From NCBI RefSeq assembly GCF_030915445.1, contig NZ_CP133264.1, positions 3,939,208 to 4,003,207 of the forward strand: DNA of 64,000 nucleotides. The letters run 5' to 3'. Below the pieces are notes generated by a model that saw only the letters and a list, made by a program, of their open reading frames with translations, ran no database searches and was not told the DNA's origin. The stretch is from Clostridium sp. OS1-26 (GTDB lineage: Bacteria > Bacillota > Clostridia > Clostridiales > Clostridiaceae). The stretch's first letter is position 1. Every line of letters begins with the position of its first letter. Below are positions 33,614 to 42,061 of this stretch, piece after piece. Both the position numbers and the translations under genes were made by a program.

Positions 33614-35194
33614 TTATTTATACTTAATAAAACTGTCAGGGGAAGATTGAATAAACCACCTAGGGAAAGTCTGTCTTAATGACTGTATATCAGTATCACT
33701 TATTTGACTGTTATATAGCTCAAGATGATTCAAATGAATTAACTCTTTCAATGCACTTGTTAATGCACTTATATCATTAATTTGAATATTAAACAAACAA
33801 AGACTTTCTAAGCTTGGTAATTCTTTTAATTTACTTATATCGCTGATTTGAATATCATATAATTTAATGGTTTTTAAACTAGTTAGTTTTTTTAATGTAT
33901 CTATATTGCTCATCTGGTTCCTAGATAAAGAAAGAGATTCCAAATTAGTTAATCCACTTAATGCACTTATGTCACTGACTTGATTGTCGGCTAAAGAAAG
34001 ATATTGTAAATTAGGTAATTCCTTTAATACACTTATGTCATTGACTTTGGTACTAGCTAAAGAAAGCCATTGTAAATTAGTCAACCCTTTTAATGCACCT
34101 ATATCACTAATTGGGTTATCGCTTAAATAAAGATATTGTAAATTAGGTAACCCCTTTAATATACTTATGTCACTGATTTTATTGTCGTCTAAAGAAAGAT
34201 CTTTTAAATTAGGTAATCCCTTTAATGCACTTATGTCACTAATTTGATTACTGCGTAAAGAAAGTTCTTCTAAATTGGTTAATCTACTTAATGTACTTAT
34301 GTCACTAATTTTATTGTCGTCTAAATAAAGATTTTTTAAATTAGGTAATGCACTTATATCACTGATTCCACCATTAACTAAAGAAAGCCCTTGTAAATTA
34401 GTCAATCCTTTTAATACACTTATATCACTAACTGGATTATCCTCTAAAGAAAGATGTTGTAAATTAGTTAACCCTTTTAATGCACTTATGTCACTGACTT
34501 TGCTCCTAGTCAAAGAAAGACTTTTTAAATTAGTCAATTCTTTTAATACACCTATATCACTAATTGGATTATCGCTTAAAGAAAGATATTGTAAATTAGG
34601 TAACACCTTTAATGCACTTATGTCACTGATTTGAGTATCGCTTAAATAAAAAAATTGTAAACTAGTAAAATTTTCAATTCCACTAATATCTGAGATATTT
34701 TTACCATAAACATCTAAGCTTGTAATCTTTTCAACATCACTTTTATAAATATCTCCTGTTGTTTTTCTTATTTTATTTCTTACTATTTTTTCCAAATTTG
34801 TATCTTTAAATGTTATTACTTCATTGTTGCTTTTAATATTAAAGTGTACTTTACATTCATTTTTTAACGTTTTTCCTTTACTAGAATGTACTTTACTCCC
34901 AACATTCAATATATAACTTTCTCCTGAGGTATATCCGCCTTGAGGAGCTGTTACTATGACTGTTTTATTATCTTGTCCTAGCTGAACACCTACAGTTGTT
35001 AGAGGTCCTTTGCTATCTGCTATAGTTATACCTTGTTTGGTTGCATCATCAAATTCAACATCATCTGTAAACTTAATTGTCCATGTTTTATTTGTGTCTA
35101 CTGTTTGATTGTCGGTAAAATTTGCTGCTTTTACATTAGGTGCTATTAATAAGACAGCACTAAAAGAGATTGCTGTTAAAAATTTTTTGTTCAC
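33614..35194 (-). CDS. Secreted leucine-rich repeat (internalin-like) protein
   Basis: 526 residues from the GTG at 35194, which follows GGGAGGAAG; the frame runs 13 codons further. Signal peptide: basic start, then FLTAISFSAVLLIAPNVKA. Residues about 25-125 form an Ig-like SbsA/Big_5-type domain (TIKFTDDVEFDDATKQG; TVIVTAPQGGYTSGESY). From about 165 to the end there are roughly 15-16 repeats of 22 residues, of form L..L.SL.L.DN.ISDIS.L. There is no LPxTG, S-layer or other visible anchor, so it is either released or held non-covalently. Likely a protein-protein interaction surface. Its DNA repeats make it prone to repeat-number change. Confidence 0.9.
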   Translation of the reverse strand: MNKKFLTAISFSAVLLIAPNVKAANFTDNQTVDTNKTWTIKFTDDVEFDDATKQGITIADSKGPLTTVGVQLGQDNKTVIVTAPQGGYTSGESYILNVGSKVHSSKGKTLKNECKVHFNIKSNNEVITFKDTNLEKIVRNKIRKTTGDIYKSDVEKITSLDVYGKNISDISGIENFTSLQFFYLSDTQISDISALKVLPNLQYLSLSDNPISDIGVLKELTNLKSLSLTRSKVSDISALKGLTNLQHLSLEDNPVSDISVLKGLTNLQGLSLVNGGISDISALPNLKNLYLDDNKISDISTLSRLTNLEELSLRSNQISDISALKGLPNLKDLSLDDNKISDISILKGLPNLQYLYLSDNPISDIGALKGLTNLQWLSLASTKVNDISVLKELPNLQYLSLADNQVSDISALSGLTNLESLSLSRNQMSNIDTLKKLTSLKTIKLYDIQISDISKLKELPSLESLCLFNIQINDISALTSALKELIHLNHLELYNSQISDTDIQSLRQTFPRWFIQSSPDSFIKYK

Positions 35195-35525
35195 TTTACT
35201 TCCTCCCTTATTATGATCAGCTAACCGTATCATGTATATTATATATTAAAATTGAATCTGTTACAATATATTCCAACACAAGGTGAAAAGTGTTTAATGC
35301 TGCTAAGTTGTGACCATATGAAACTATAATTGTAACAGGTAATTCCTATAGAGGGAATGCCAATCCTGTTATTTGTTATGAAGAATAGAACTATATAGTT
35401 AAAAGGACATATACCTGCTTATGGAAGGCTTTCAAAATATCAGTTTTATGTTGTTATGATAAAGGGAATAAAGGTATAATGGGTATATATGGTTAGCACG
35501 AAATAGTAAGATGGGGGAGATATAT

Positions 35526-35714
35526 TTGAAAAAGAACAAATTGGTTATTAAGGCTTTGTTTGCAACATTAGTGTGTATAATATTGGTAACACTGCTTAAT
35601 TTCATTTTGAAGGGTAAATGGTCTATTGGAGAAATATTCTTGTTTGGAGTAAATTTCTTTATATTATATAGCTTATTACTTTTTTTATTTCGGAAACTGG
35701 GATATAAATTATAA
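35526..35714 (+). CDS. Small two-helix membrane protein
   Basis: 62 residues from TTG 35526, eight bases after GGGGGAGA; an ATG at 35511 lies inside that site. Two hydrophobic segments, KALFATLVCIILVTLLNFIL and GEIFLFGVNFFILYSLLLFL, and little else. Function unknown. Upstream of the 200-residue protein gene, 73 bases apart, so perhaps co-transcribed. Confidence 0.55.
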   Translation: MKKNKLVIKALFATLVCIILVTLLNFILKGKWSIGEIFLFGVNFFILYSLLLFLFRKLGYKL

Positions 35715-35787
35715 AATAGTAATCAAAAAATGAAGAAATAGAAAGAGAATAACTTTTCGAGAATGCTATATTTATAGGAGGGGTAAA

Positions 35788-36390
35788 ATGGCGTTATTTG
35801 GACCAAGTAAAAGAGAAGTTTGGGAACAGTTATCTAGAGAAATTCAAGCTGATTATATTAATGGTGGATTTTGGTCAGGTGATAAGGTACAAGCTCATGT
35901 AGATAATTGGATTGTCTTGTTTGATACATATACCGTGTCTACTGGAAAATCTTCAGTAACATATACAAGGGTTAGGGCCCCCTTTAAAAATTTGGAGAGA
36001 TTTTATTTTAAGATTTACAGAAAAGGTTTTTTCAGTGACTTAGGTAAACTTTTAGGAATGCAAGATATTAATGTGGGGCACAGTGAGTTTGACGAGGACT
36101 TTATTATACAAGGCAATAGCGAAGAAAGAATAATTCAATTATTTTCAAATGAAAAAATAAGAGAGTTATTAGAAATGCAGTCATCAATAAATTTAGAAAT
36201 TAAAGATGATGAAGGTTTTTTCGCAAATCATTTTCCAAGCAATGTAGATGAATTATATTTTACTGTAGCTGGAGTAATAAAGGATATTGACCGACTTAAA
36301 GAATTATATGAGCTATTTGCGGAAGTGCTAAAAGAACTATGTGCTATGGGAATAGCTAGCAATGAGCAAGTAGAGGCTAATCTTAGGTAA
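35788..36390 (+). CDS. Conserved protein of unknown function (source of the 32566 duplicate)
   Basis: 200 residues, no signal or membrane segment: MALFGPSKREVWEQLSREIQ, VSTGKSSVTYTRVRAPFKNL, then DEDFIIQGNSEERIIQLFSN and FTVAGVIKDIDRLKELYELF. The middle pattern (F-D-x-x-F-x-V-x-G...) recalls DUF3137-like proteins but I cannot assign it firmly. AGGAGGGG precedes the ATG. Part of it has been duplicated to 32566-32790. A structured-RNA-like region starts 30 bases past its stop. Confidence 0.7.
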   Translation: MALFGPSKREVWEQLSREIQADYINGGFWSGDKVQAHVDNWIVLFDTYTVSTGKSSVTYTRVRAPFKNLERFYFKIYRKGFFSDLGKLLGMQDINVGHSEFDEDFIIQGNSEERIIQLFSNEKIRELLEMQSSINLEIKDDEGFFANHFPSNVDELYFTVAGVIKDIDRLKELYELFAEVLKELCAMGIASNEQVEANLR

Positions 36391-36419
36391 GTAATTAGAT
36401 AATTTATCCGATGACTTAC

Positions 36420-36671
36420 CCGCTCTAATACTCCCTCGCACTCTGTGAAAGCGATTCACACAAAATCAGCACTCTGTGTAAGTGACTATCACCAAATCAC
36501 AAATTTGGGATATCTACTTAAGATTTTGGTTTTCTGCTTTTCTCAAAGTGGGAGTAAAGAGCGGCTATGTCCCTGGATAACGACTTCTAAGCTTCAGATG
36601 GAGGTTAAATGCCTAAATGGCATTTAACGGGCAGAATTGCCCAGTGGTCGCAGACAAACTCTACCTGAAGC
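36420..36671 (+). ncRNA. Candidate structured RNA (IS605/IStron- or OMEGA-like), no protein gene attached
   Basis: Long-range stem P1: CCGCTCTAATACTCCC (36420-36435) with GGGAGTAAAGAGCGG (36550-36564). Inside it: TGTGAA/TTCACA (36444-36460) and CCAAAT/ATTTGG. After it, GCTTCAG (36591-36597) with CTGAAGC (36665-36671) encloses two hairpins, TTAAATGCC/GGCATTTAA (36605-36627) and GGGCA/TGCCC (36629-36642). Local base use is more GC-rich than the surroundings. No convincing ORF: the 60-codon frame at 36445 ignores the structure. The layout resembles transposon-linked guide or intron RNAs. Family unassigned; strand tentative. Confidence 0.45.
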
Positions 36672-36732
36672 CAAGAATTCTGTTTATACGTATGTACCAT
36701 ATTTACTTTTACCATATGGCAAATCTATTTAA

Positions 36733-36807
36733 GTAATTGAACCATTAAGTTTAAAGAAAAAAATTATTGGAACTTTACTAGAATTAATTAAATATTATAA
36801 AGTTTAA
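36733..36807 (+). pseudogene. WYL-domain regulator, C-terminal tail remnant
   Basis: Open frame VIEPLSLKKKIIGTLLELIK then YYKV and TAA. This matches the end of WYL/YafY regulators (xxxPExVRxxIxxxLxxxxxxY), compare the intact gene at 44256 (APENVRVELIKRIKKLLHTY). Nothing upstream belongs to it; the structured region abuts. Confidence 0.4.
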
Positions 36808-36808
36808 T

Positions 36809-36845
36809 AACTTCACTGGCCCAAACTGTCAGTGAAGTTGTTTTA
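36809..36845 (+). terminator. Intrinsic terminator after the structured region
   Basis: AACTTCACTG (36809-36818) and CAGTGAAGTT (36830-36839), perfect 10-bp stem, then GTTTTAT. It can end transcripts of the structured RNA or WYL remnant. Confidence 0.7.
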
Positions 36846-36915
36846 TAATAAGTTATGTAACTAGCAAAGTTATTTGAAATAAGATATAAAAGTAGATATA
36901 AAAGGAGCGTATATT

Positions 36916-37545
36916 ATGAATACAAAAAAAGTTTATCTTTATGTTTTTGATACTATGTCAGACTGGGAAATAGGTTATTTAACTGCAGAATTAAACTCAG
37001 GAAGATATTTTAAAAAAGGAGTACAACCTATACAAGTAATTACGGTAGGAAATAATAAAAGTCCTATTATTACAATGGGAGGGCTAAAAGTATTGCCAGA
37101 AATCTCTCTTGATGAATGTAATCTTAAAACTACAGATGTTTTTGTTCTACCAGGTGGATTTACATGGGCAGAATCAATTCATGATACTGTATTAGAAAAA
37201 ACTGAAAAAGCCTTAATGCAAGGTACTGTAGTTGCAGCTATTTGCGGGGCAACAGTAGGACTTGCAAAGAGAGGGTTGTTAAATTCTAGAAGCCATACAA
37301 GTAATGATTTAGAATATCTTAAAATGGTAGTGCCTAATTATATTGGAGAAAAATATTATAAGTTTGAATCAGCAGTGACAGATGAGAACTTAATTACTGC
37401 ATCCGGAATAGCACCATTAGAATTTACTATGCAAGTATTGAAAGTGTTAGATGTATTTAAATCAGAAACATTACAGGCTTGGTTTAATGTTTATAAAACT
37501 CAAGAGCCAAAATATTTCTTTGAATTAATGAATTCAATGAAATAA
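36916..37545 (+). CDS. DJ-1/PfpI family protein (type 1 glutamine amidotransferase-like)
   Basis: 209 residues. KVYLYVFDTMSDWEIGYLTA starts the fold; DVFVLPGGFTWAE supplies the oxyanion loop; VVAAICGATVGLAKRGLL carries the nucleophilic Cys at the elbow. Members act as proteases, glyoxalases, isonitrile hydratases or stress proteins; the pair with a C-terminal LITASGIAPLEFTMQVLKVL is seen in regulators and enzymes of unknown substrate. AAAGGAGCG precedes the ATG. Monocistronic; a hairpin follows. Confidence 0.85.
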   Translation: MNTKKVYLYVFDTMSDWEIGYLTAELNSGRYFKKGVQPIQVITVGNNKSPIITMGGLKVLPEISLDECNLKTTDVFVLPGGFTWAESIHDTVLEKTEKALMQGTVVAAICGATVGLAKRGLLNSRSHTSNDLEYLKMVVPNYIGEKYYKFESAVTDENLITASGIAPLEFTMQVLKVLDVFKSETLQAWFNVYKTQEPKYFFELMNSMK

Positions 37546-37579
37546 ATTTTGTAAGAGCTGAACAGCAAAATAAAGAGAT

Positions 37580-37614
37580 TTTTTTCATACGCTTCATCAT
37601 ACCGTATGAAAAAA
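37580..37614. terminator. Inverted repeat after the DJ-1 gene
   Basis: TTTTTTCATACG (37580-37591) and CGTATGAAAAAA (37603-37614), perfect 12-bp arms, 11-base loop. The T-rich side favours minus-strand or structural action; it also sits just upstream of a promoter, so it could be an operator. Confidence 0.5.
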
Positions 37615-37624
37615 TGAGTCAAAA

Positions 37625-37652
37625 TTGACATTAGCAACTCAAATAGTATAAT
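37625..37652 (+). promoter_or_regulatory. Consensus sigma-A promoter driving gene debris
   Basis: TTGACA (37625-37630) and TATAAT (37647-37652) with a 16-bp spacer. Downstream there is AGGAAGGAAG and an ATG at 37680, but the frame closes after few codons, and the following piece (LRAKIVGYEKLLLGANK) is a tail fragment. A gene has apparently been lost here while its promoter remains; transcripts would run into the CD3324-type gene. Confidence 0.55.
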
Positions 37653-37831
37653 ATGAAATAGGAAGGAAGTGGATTTACGATGTTTCTATGTATAGTAGTT
37701 AGCTCCGTGCAAAGATTGTAGGATATGAAAAACTTTTGCTTGGAGCCAATAAATAAATATTGAGTTTTTCATATTTTAGTCAACCTTTGCATCTTCATTT
37801 AGAAACTAAATGTAGATTGGAGCGAAGATTT

Positions 37832-38107
37832 ATGAAGTATGAGAAAGCACAAGATATACTACCGCACGGTATAATAAAACAAATTCAAAATTATATTGAT
37901 GGTGGGTATATCTATATACCTAGAAAAAATGAAAACAAAAAGTCCTGGGGAGAAAATACTGAAACTAAAAAATATCTTAGTGTTAGAGATAAAGAAATTT
38001 TTAATAAGTATTCCTCTGGAGTGCCTGTTAAAATCTTATCTGAACAGTATTTCTTAACGGAAAGCAGTATTAGAAGAATAATCAGGAAGCAAAAAAATTA
38101 TGATTAA
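37832..38107 (+). CDS. CD3324-family HTH-like protein
   Basis: 91 residues: MKYEKAQDILPHGIIKQIQN, YIDGGYIYIPRKNENKKSWG, then SGVPVKILSEQYFLTESSIR. The second half has an HTH look (KILSEQYFLTESSIRRIIRK). The family is common in Clostridia; function not known. The ATG at 37832 is the conserved start, with a weak GGAGCG upstream; the frame is open for 24 further codons. A remnant of a paralogue is at 23167-23286. Confidence 0.8.
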   Translation: MKYEKAQDILPHGIIKQIQNYIDGGYIYIPRKNENKKSWGENTETKKYLSVRDKEIFNKYSSGVPVKILSEQYFLTESSIRRIIRKQKNYD

Positions 38108-38112
38108 TATAA

Positions 38113-38154
38113 AAGGCATATTTTTCACAGTTGATACTATGAAAAATATGCCTT
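38113..38154 (+). terminator. Intrinsic terminator of the CD3324-type gene
   Basis: AAGGCATATTTTTCA (38113-38127) and its exact complement (38140-38154), 15-bp stem, directly after the stop, followed by AAATTTT. Confidence 0.7.
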
Positions 38155-38358
38155 AAATTTTCATACCTATATATTTCGATCAATCTATAATACTTTTAAT
38201 AAGTTCACATTATTCTATAGATACTCAACTCCAACTATTAATAAATTTTTAGCTCACCTTGTATATAGTTGTAATCATTACAGAATTATTTATGAACTTG
38301 GTCTTTGTGATGCATGATGATATTATTCCTTATGAGGATACAAGGAGGTGTATAACGA

Positions 38359-39903
38359 ATGAGTATCTTAACAATTGAAAATATGAATCATTCATTTGGT
38401 GATAGAATACTATTCAGCAATGTATCTTTTAGATTATTAAAAGGAGAACATATTGGTCTTATTGGTGCAAACGGAGAGGGTAAATCAACCTTTATGAAAA
38501 TTATTACAAATCAAATATTACCAGATGGAGGCACTATTGAGTGGAATAGTAAATTTAGCATTGGATATATGGATCAACTTGTTGACTTAAAAGAAGGAAT
38601 TACTGCATTAGGTTTCTTGAAAGAAGCATTTTTAAATTTATATGATATAGAAAATAAAATTAATGATTTATATAATAAGCTTGGCAATATAAACGTAGAA
38701 GAAATGAATAAAACCTTAAACAAAATTGCCACAATGCAGGAAATATTAGATAAGAGTGATTTTTACAGTATTAATTCAAAAATACAGGCAACTGCAGCTG
38801 GTCTTGGAATTAAGGATCTTTTAGATAAGGATGTTTCAGCTTTAAGTGGAGGACAGAGAACTAAAGTTTTACTTGCCAAACTACTTTTAGAAAAACCAGA
38901 TATTTTATTGTTAGATGAGCCAACTAACCATCTTGACGAAGAACATATAGAATGGCTTAAAAATTATTTAATAAACTATGAAAGTGCATTTATATTAATA
39001 TCCCATGATAATAGTTTTTTAAATAGTGCAGTAAACGTAGTTTATCATCTTGAGCACAAAGAATTAACAAGATATGAAGGAAACTATGATTATTTTGTTA
39101 AACTTTACGATATACGAAAACAGCAGAGGCTAATTGAATATAAAGAGCAGCAAAGTGAAATTGCAAAGCTTGAAGATTATATAAGTAAAAATAAAGCTAG
39201 AGCATCAACTGCAAAACAAGCTAAAGCAAGAGAAAAAAAACTTAATAAAATTGAAAGAATAGAAATTAAAAAAGAAATTATAAAACCTTATTTTAACTTT
39301 AAAAGTGTAAGAATGCCAGAAAGCATAATTTTTAAAACAAGCAATTTAATTATTGGATACAACAAACCCTTAAGTAAACCTCTTAATTTAAAGATGAAGA
39401 GAGGGCAAAAAATTGCAATAACTGGAGCTAATGGTTTAGGGAAAACAACTCTTCTAAAAAGCTTACTTGGATTGTTAAAACCTATAAATGGGAAAGTAAC
39501 CTTAAGTGATTATAAAAAGATAGGATATTTTGAGCAGGAAATTGCAGAATATAATACTATTTCAGTTTTACATGATGTTTGGAACAGTTTTCCAGATTTG
39601 ACTCAAACAGAAGTAAGAAGGTATCTTGCTCAATGTGGATTAACAAGGCTGCATATAGACAGCCCTATTAATATATTAAGTGGAGGAGAACAAGCAAAAG
39701 CTAAATTATGTAAACTTATTAATGAACCTTCCAATATATTAGTTTTAGATGAACCGACAAATCACTTAGATATTTATGCTAAAAATGAACTTAAGCGTGC
39801 TTTACAAGAATATGACGGCAGTATAATTCTAGTATGCCATGAACCTGACTTTTATAAAGATATTGCAACAGAGGTATGGAATTGTGAAGATTGGAGATGT
39901 TAA
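38359..39903 (+). CDS. ABC-F family ATPase
   Basis: 514 residues, two ABC domains and no membrane part. Domain 1: GANGEGKST (Walker A), LSGGQRTKVLLAKLLL (signature), ILLLDEPTNHLDEEHI (Walker B). A charged linker follows (about 245-315, YISKNKARASTAKQAKAREK). Domain 2: GANGLGKTT, LSGGEQAKAKLCKL, ILVLDEPTNHLD. ABC-F proteins act on the ribosome; some protect it from antibiotics, others (YbiT/YkpA/EttA types) are translation factors. The linker does not let me choose. ACAAGGAGGTG precedes the ATG. A terminator follows. Confidence 0.93.
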   Translation: MSILTIENMNHSFGDRILFSNVSFRLLKGEHIGLIGANGEGKSTFMKIITNQILPDGGTIEWNSKFSIGYMDQLVDLKEGITALGFLKEAFLNLYDIENKINDLYNKLGNINVEEMNKTLNKIATMQEILDKSDFYSINSKIQATAAGLGIKDLLDKDVSALSGGQRTKVLLAKLLLEKPDILLLDEPTNHLDEEHIEWLKNYLINYESAFILISHDNSFLNSAVNVVYHLEHKELTRYEGNYDYFVKLYDIRKQQRLIEYKEQQSEIAKLEDYISKNKARASTAKQAKAREKKLNKIERIEIKKEIIKPYFNFKSVRMPESIIFKTSNLIIGYNKPLSKPLNLKMKRGQKIAITGANGLGKTTLLKSLLGLLKPINGKVTLSDYKKIGYFEQEIAEYNTISVLHDVWNSFPDLTQTEVRRYLAQCGLTRLHIDSPINILSGGEQAKAKLCKLINEPSNILVLDEPTNHLDIYAKNELKRALQEYDGSIILVCHEPDFYKDIATEVWNCEDWRC

Positions 39904-39944
39904 AAGCCTTGAAATCACAATTCAAGGTCTCCTCCTTAATTTTG

Positions 39945-39970
39945 AGAGCCCGAGAGGGCTCTATTTTACT
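39945..39970 (+). terminator. Intrinsic terminator of the ABC-F gene
   Basis: AGAGCCC-GAGA-GGGCTCT (39945-39962) with a stable tetraloop, followed by ATTTTACT. The following stretch to 40340 has no recognisable gene or structure. Confidence 0.8.
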
Positions 39971-40340
39971 GTCATAGAACCTAATGTAAAGATCAGTCAT
40001 AGATTAATAAAATCAAAAATTCTACACTCGGTGAAGTTTCCTTAAAAGTCTGACTTCTGCCTTGAGGTATTCCTAATTATGTATACAACAATTATTAATT
40101 GTTGTACATCTGACATTCAAAAAATGGTAAAGTCACTTTTTTAAAATATCTCTAAGTAAAAGAGTTGATATAAAGAAAAGCCATCTGATTTTATTGAAAA
40201 GGTAGACGTATTTTAAAATTGTTTATTAATATGTGGACAAACACTTAGAATTGACGTAGAATATAATAAGTAGCAATAATTAGAAAGGGATTGATTTTTA
40301 TGGATGCAAAGTCAAATGAAATATTTTGGAGGACAAAGCC

Positions 40341-41206
40341 ATGTTTAAGAATTATTTAGAGTTAAATAATACAGAACTTGAAAAACTCATTGAATTTATA
40401 AATAAGAATAAAGAAAATAAATTATCATTTGAAGAAATTGATAAGCAATTCAAAGCTGAAGAATATGATTTTGGCAGGGGAGTTATTTTTAAAGTTAGTG
40501 AGGGAAATGTTATTGGAAGGGTATCAGTAGTATTAAAAGAATGCACCAAAAAAGGAATAGCATATGCATTCAATTTAGATTTAAGCGAAGGAATAGAAAA
40601 CTATGAAGTAATTATAAGTGAGATAATAGAGAAAGTTAAAGAGATATCACACAAATATGGAGCAAATGAAATATTTTTAGGAGTAAATAATGAAAAAATA
40701 ATTAAGGCCTTAAAATCTCTGAATATAAATAAGCAATATTCATCGGTAAAAATGACTTTAGATGATAGAGTGATTAGAGACACACCTTTAAATCTAATTA
40801 AATTATCAGAGAATAATAAAAAAGAGTATTTAGACATTTATAATGATGCATTTAAAGAAGTGCCAAATGGGCAAACGCTAACGGAGAATGAAGTTGAGGA
40901 TTATGTAAAAGGTAACTGCGAAGGAAAATACTATTATATAGTTGCAGCAGATACTGAAATGATAGGTTTTTTACAATTTGATATTAAAAATGGCGTAGGA
41001 GAATTTGATTTAGGGCTAATTAAGGCTGCTAGAGGAAGGGGATATGGAAAACGGCTTTTAGAAACAGCTATTAACTTTCTAAACTCAGAGAAGGTAACGG
41101 AAATTAGCTTGACGGTTATCACAAAGAATATAATAGCCTATGATATGTACAAAAAAGGGGATTTAAAGATAGTAAATTAATAAATGAATGGTTTCAAATT
41201 GACTAA
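40341..41206 (+). pseudogene. Tandem-GNAT acetyltransferase with frameshifted C-terminus
   Basis: 279 residues as read, stop at 41180. The N-terminal half is a degenerate GNAT-like domain; the C-terminal half has motif A, GLIKAARGRGYGKRLLETA. The usual final strand should read GF after AYDMYKK; instead the frame gives GDLKIVN and stops. One extra base in the AAAAAAGGGG run (41151-41160) gives GFKDSKLINEWFQID and a stop at 41206, a natural family ending. So the last residues are frameshifted, and activity may still be partly kept. The ATG at 40341 follows GGAGG; a TTG five codons earlier is in frame. Confidence 0.7.
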
Positions 41207-41262
41207 ACTTGAACCATTGGAAGGCTTGGGTAATGCCTTAATCCAAATATTACATTTGTGGG

Positions 41263-41293
41263 AGGAGTGAGACTATAGATTTTACTCCTTTTT
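41263..41293 (+). terminator. Intrinsic terminator after the GNAT gene
   Basis: AGGAGT (41263-41268) and ACTCCT (41284-41289) with a T-run (CTTTTTAG). Short stem, good tail. Confidence 0.55.
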
Positions 41294-41328
41294 AGTTTGA
41301 AAAAATTTTAAATATTTTCCAATGATAC

Positions 41329-41386
41329 TTGCATTGCAAGGTAGGCTATGTTACTATACATACATAGCTTGCAATGCATGGTAGCT
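41329..41386 (+). promoter_or_regulatory. Candidate PadR operator upstream of the DUF/PadR pair
   Basis: A dense nest of palindromes: TTGCATTGCAAGGTAG, then CTATGT-N10-ACATAG (41346-41367), then CTTGCAATGCATGGTAG. ATGT and ACAT half-sites are typical of PadR regulators. The next two genes are a membrane protein and a PadR regulator, so autoregulation is likely. Confidence 0.5.
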
Positions 41387-41450
41387 TAATTATAAATTAT
41401 ATTATGTATTTAAGCTAATTGGTAGAAATTAAAAGAGTGAAGGTGATATA

Positions 41451-42035
41451 ATGAATAAATTCATAGATATTGAAAATAAATTAAATAAGGAATATTTAAA
41501 GGCGTATAATGAGGTTCATAGAACTTTAAATAGATCAATTGCAGATAAGTACTTTTTAAATGAAGTTTTAGAGGATCTAATTGAAATGCTTTATACAAGT
41601 CAGGAAGAAGGGCGAAATATAGAAGATGTTCTTCCAAATGGGATAAAGGGTTTTATTGATGATATTGAAAAAACCTATTATAAGGGAATTCCTAAGAGAG
41701 ATGTTTATCTTGGATTACTAGGAAGAACATTTAATCAAATTGCAATATTTTGTTTAATATGCTTTTTATCATATGGTGATTCCAAGATTGTATTAATAGG
41801 CATACCAACTGGGCTATTTTATGCAGTTTTAATGCATTTTATATTTGGAAACTTCAAAAGTGGCTACTTAAGAACCATAGTAGATTTTGTGGCTTATGCA
41901 ATGATTTACCTTATTGCAAGTAAAGTTTTTATTGGCGTATCAAAGGAAGAGTTATCATCTACTATTATAGTTCTTATAATAATGGGATTTGGAACTCTAG
42001 GATATGTTATTTCTTCAAGAAAAATATACTTTTAG
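41451..42035 (+). CDS. Membrane protein with N-terminal helical (HAAS/DUF1129-like) domain
   Basis: 194 residues. The first about 85 are a helical cytoplasmic region (NKEYLKAYNEVHRTLNRSIA; IEDVLPNGIKGFIDDIEKTY). Four membrane segments follow, including GRTFNQIAIFCLICFLSYG and SSTIIVLIIMGFGTLGYVIS. Such proteins are usually partners of PadR regulators, as here (26 bases to the PadR gene). Function unknown; perhaps a membrane anchor or sensor for the regulator. GTGAAGGTGAT precedes the ATG. Confidence 0.65.
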   Translation: MNKFIDIENKLNKEYLKAYNEVHRTLNRSIADKYFLNEVLEDLIEMLYTSQEEGRNIEDVLPNGIKGFIDDIEKTYYKGIPKRDVYLGLLGRTFNQIAIFCLICFLSYGDSKIVLIGIPTGLFYAVLMHFIFGNFKSGYLRTIVDFVAYAMIYLIASKVFIGVSKEELSSTIIVLIIMGFGTLGYVISSRKIYF

Positions 42036-42061
42036 AAGAAACAAAAGTAGAAGGTGAGAAG

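Noticed and set aside
33614..34680. Regularly spaced DNA repeats of 66 bases, CRISPR-like at first sight
   Set aside because: They are the codons of 22-residue LRR units in one long open frame, without spacers.
36445..36627. 60-codon plus-strand frame
   Set aside because: No ribosome site, and it runs across the strong stems of the structured-RNA candidate.
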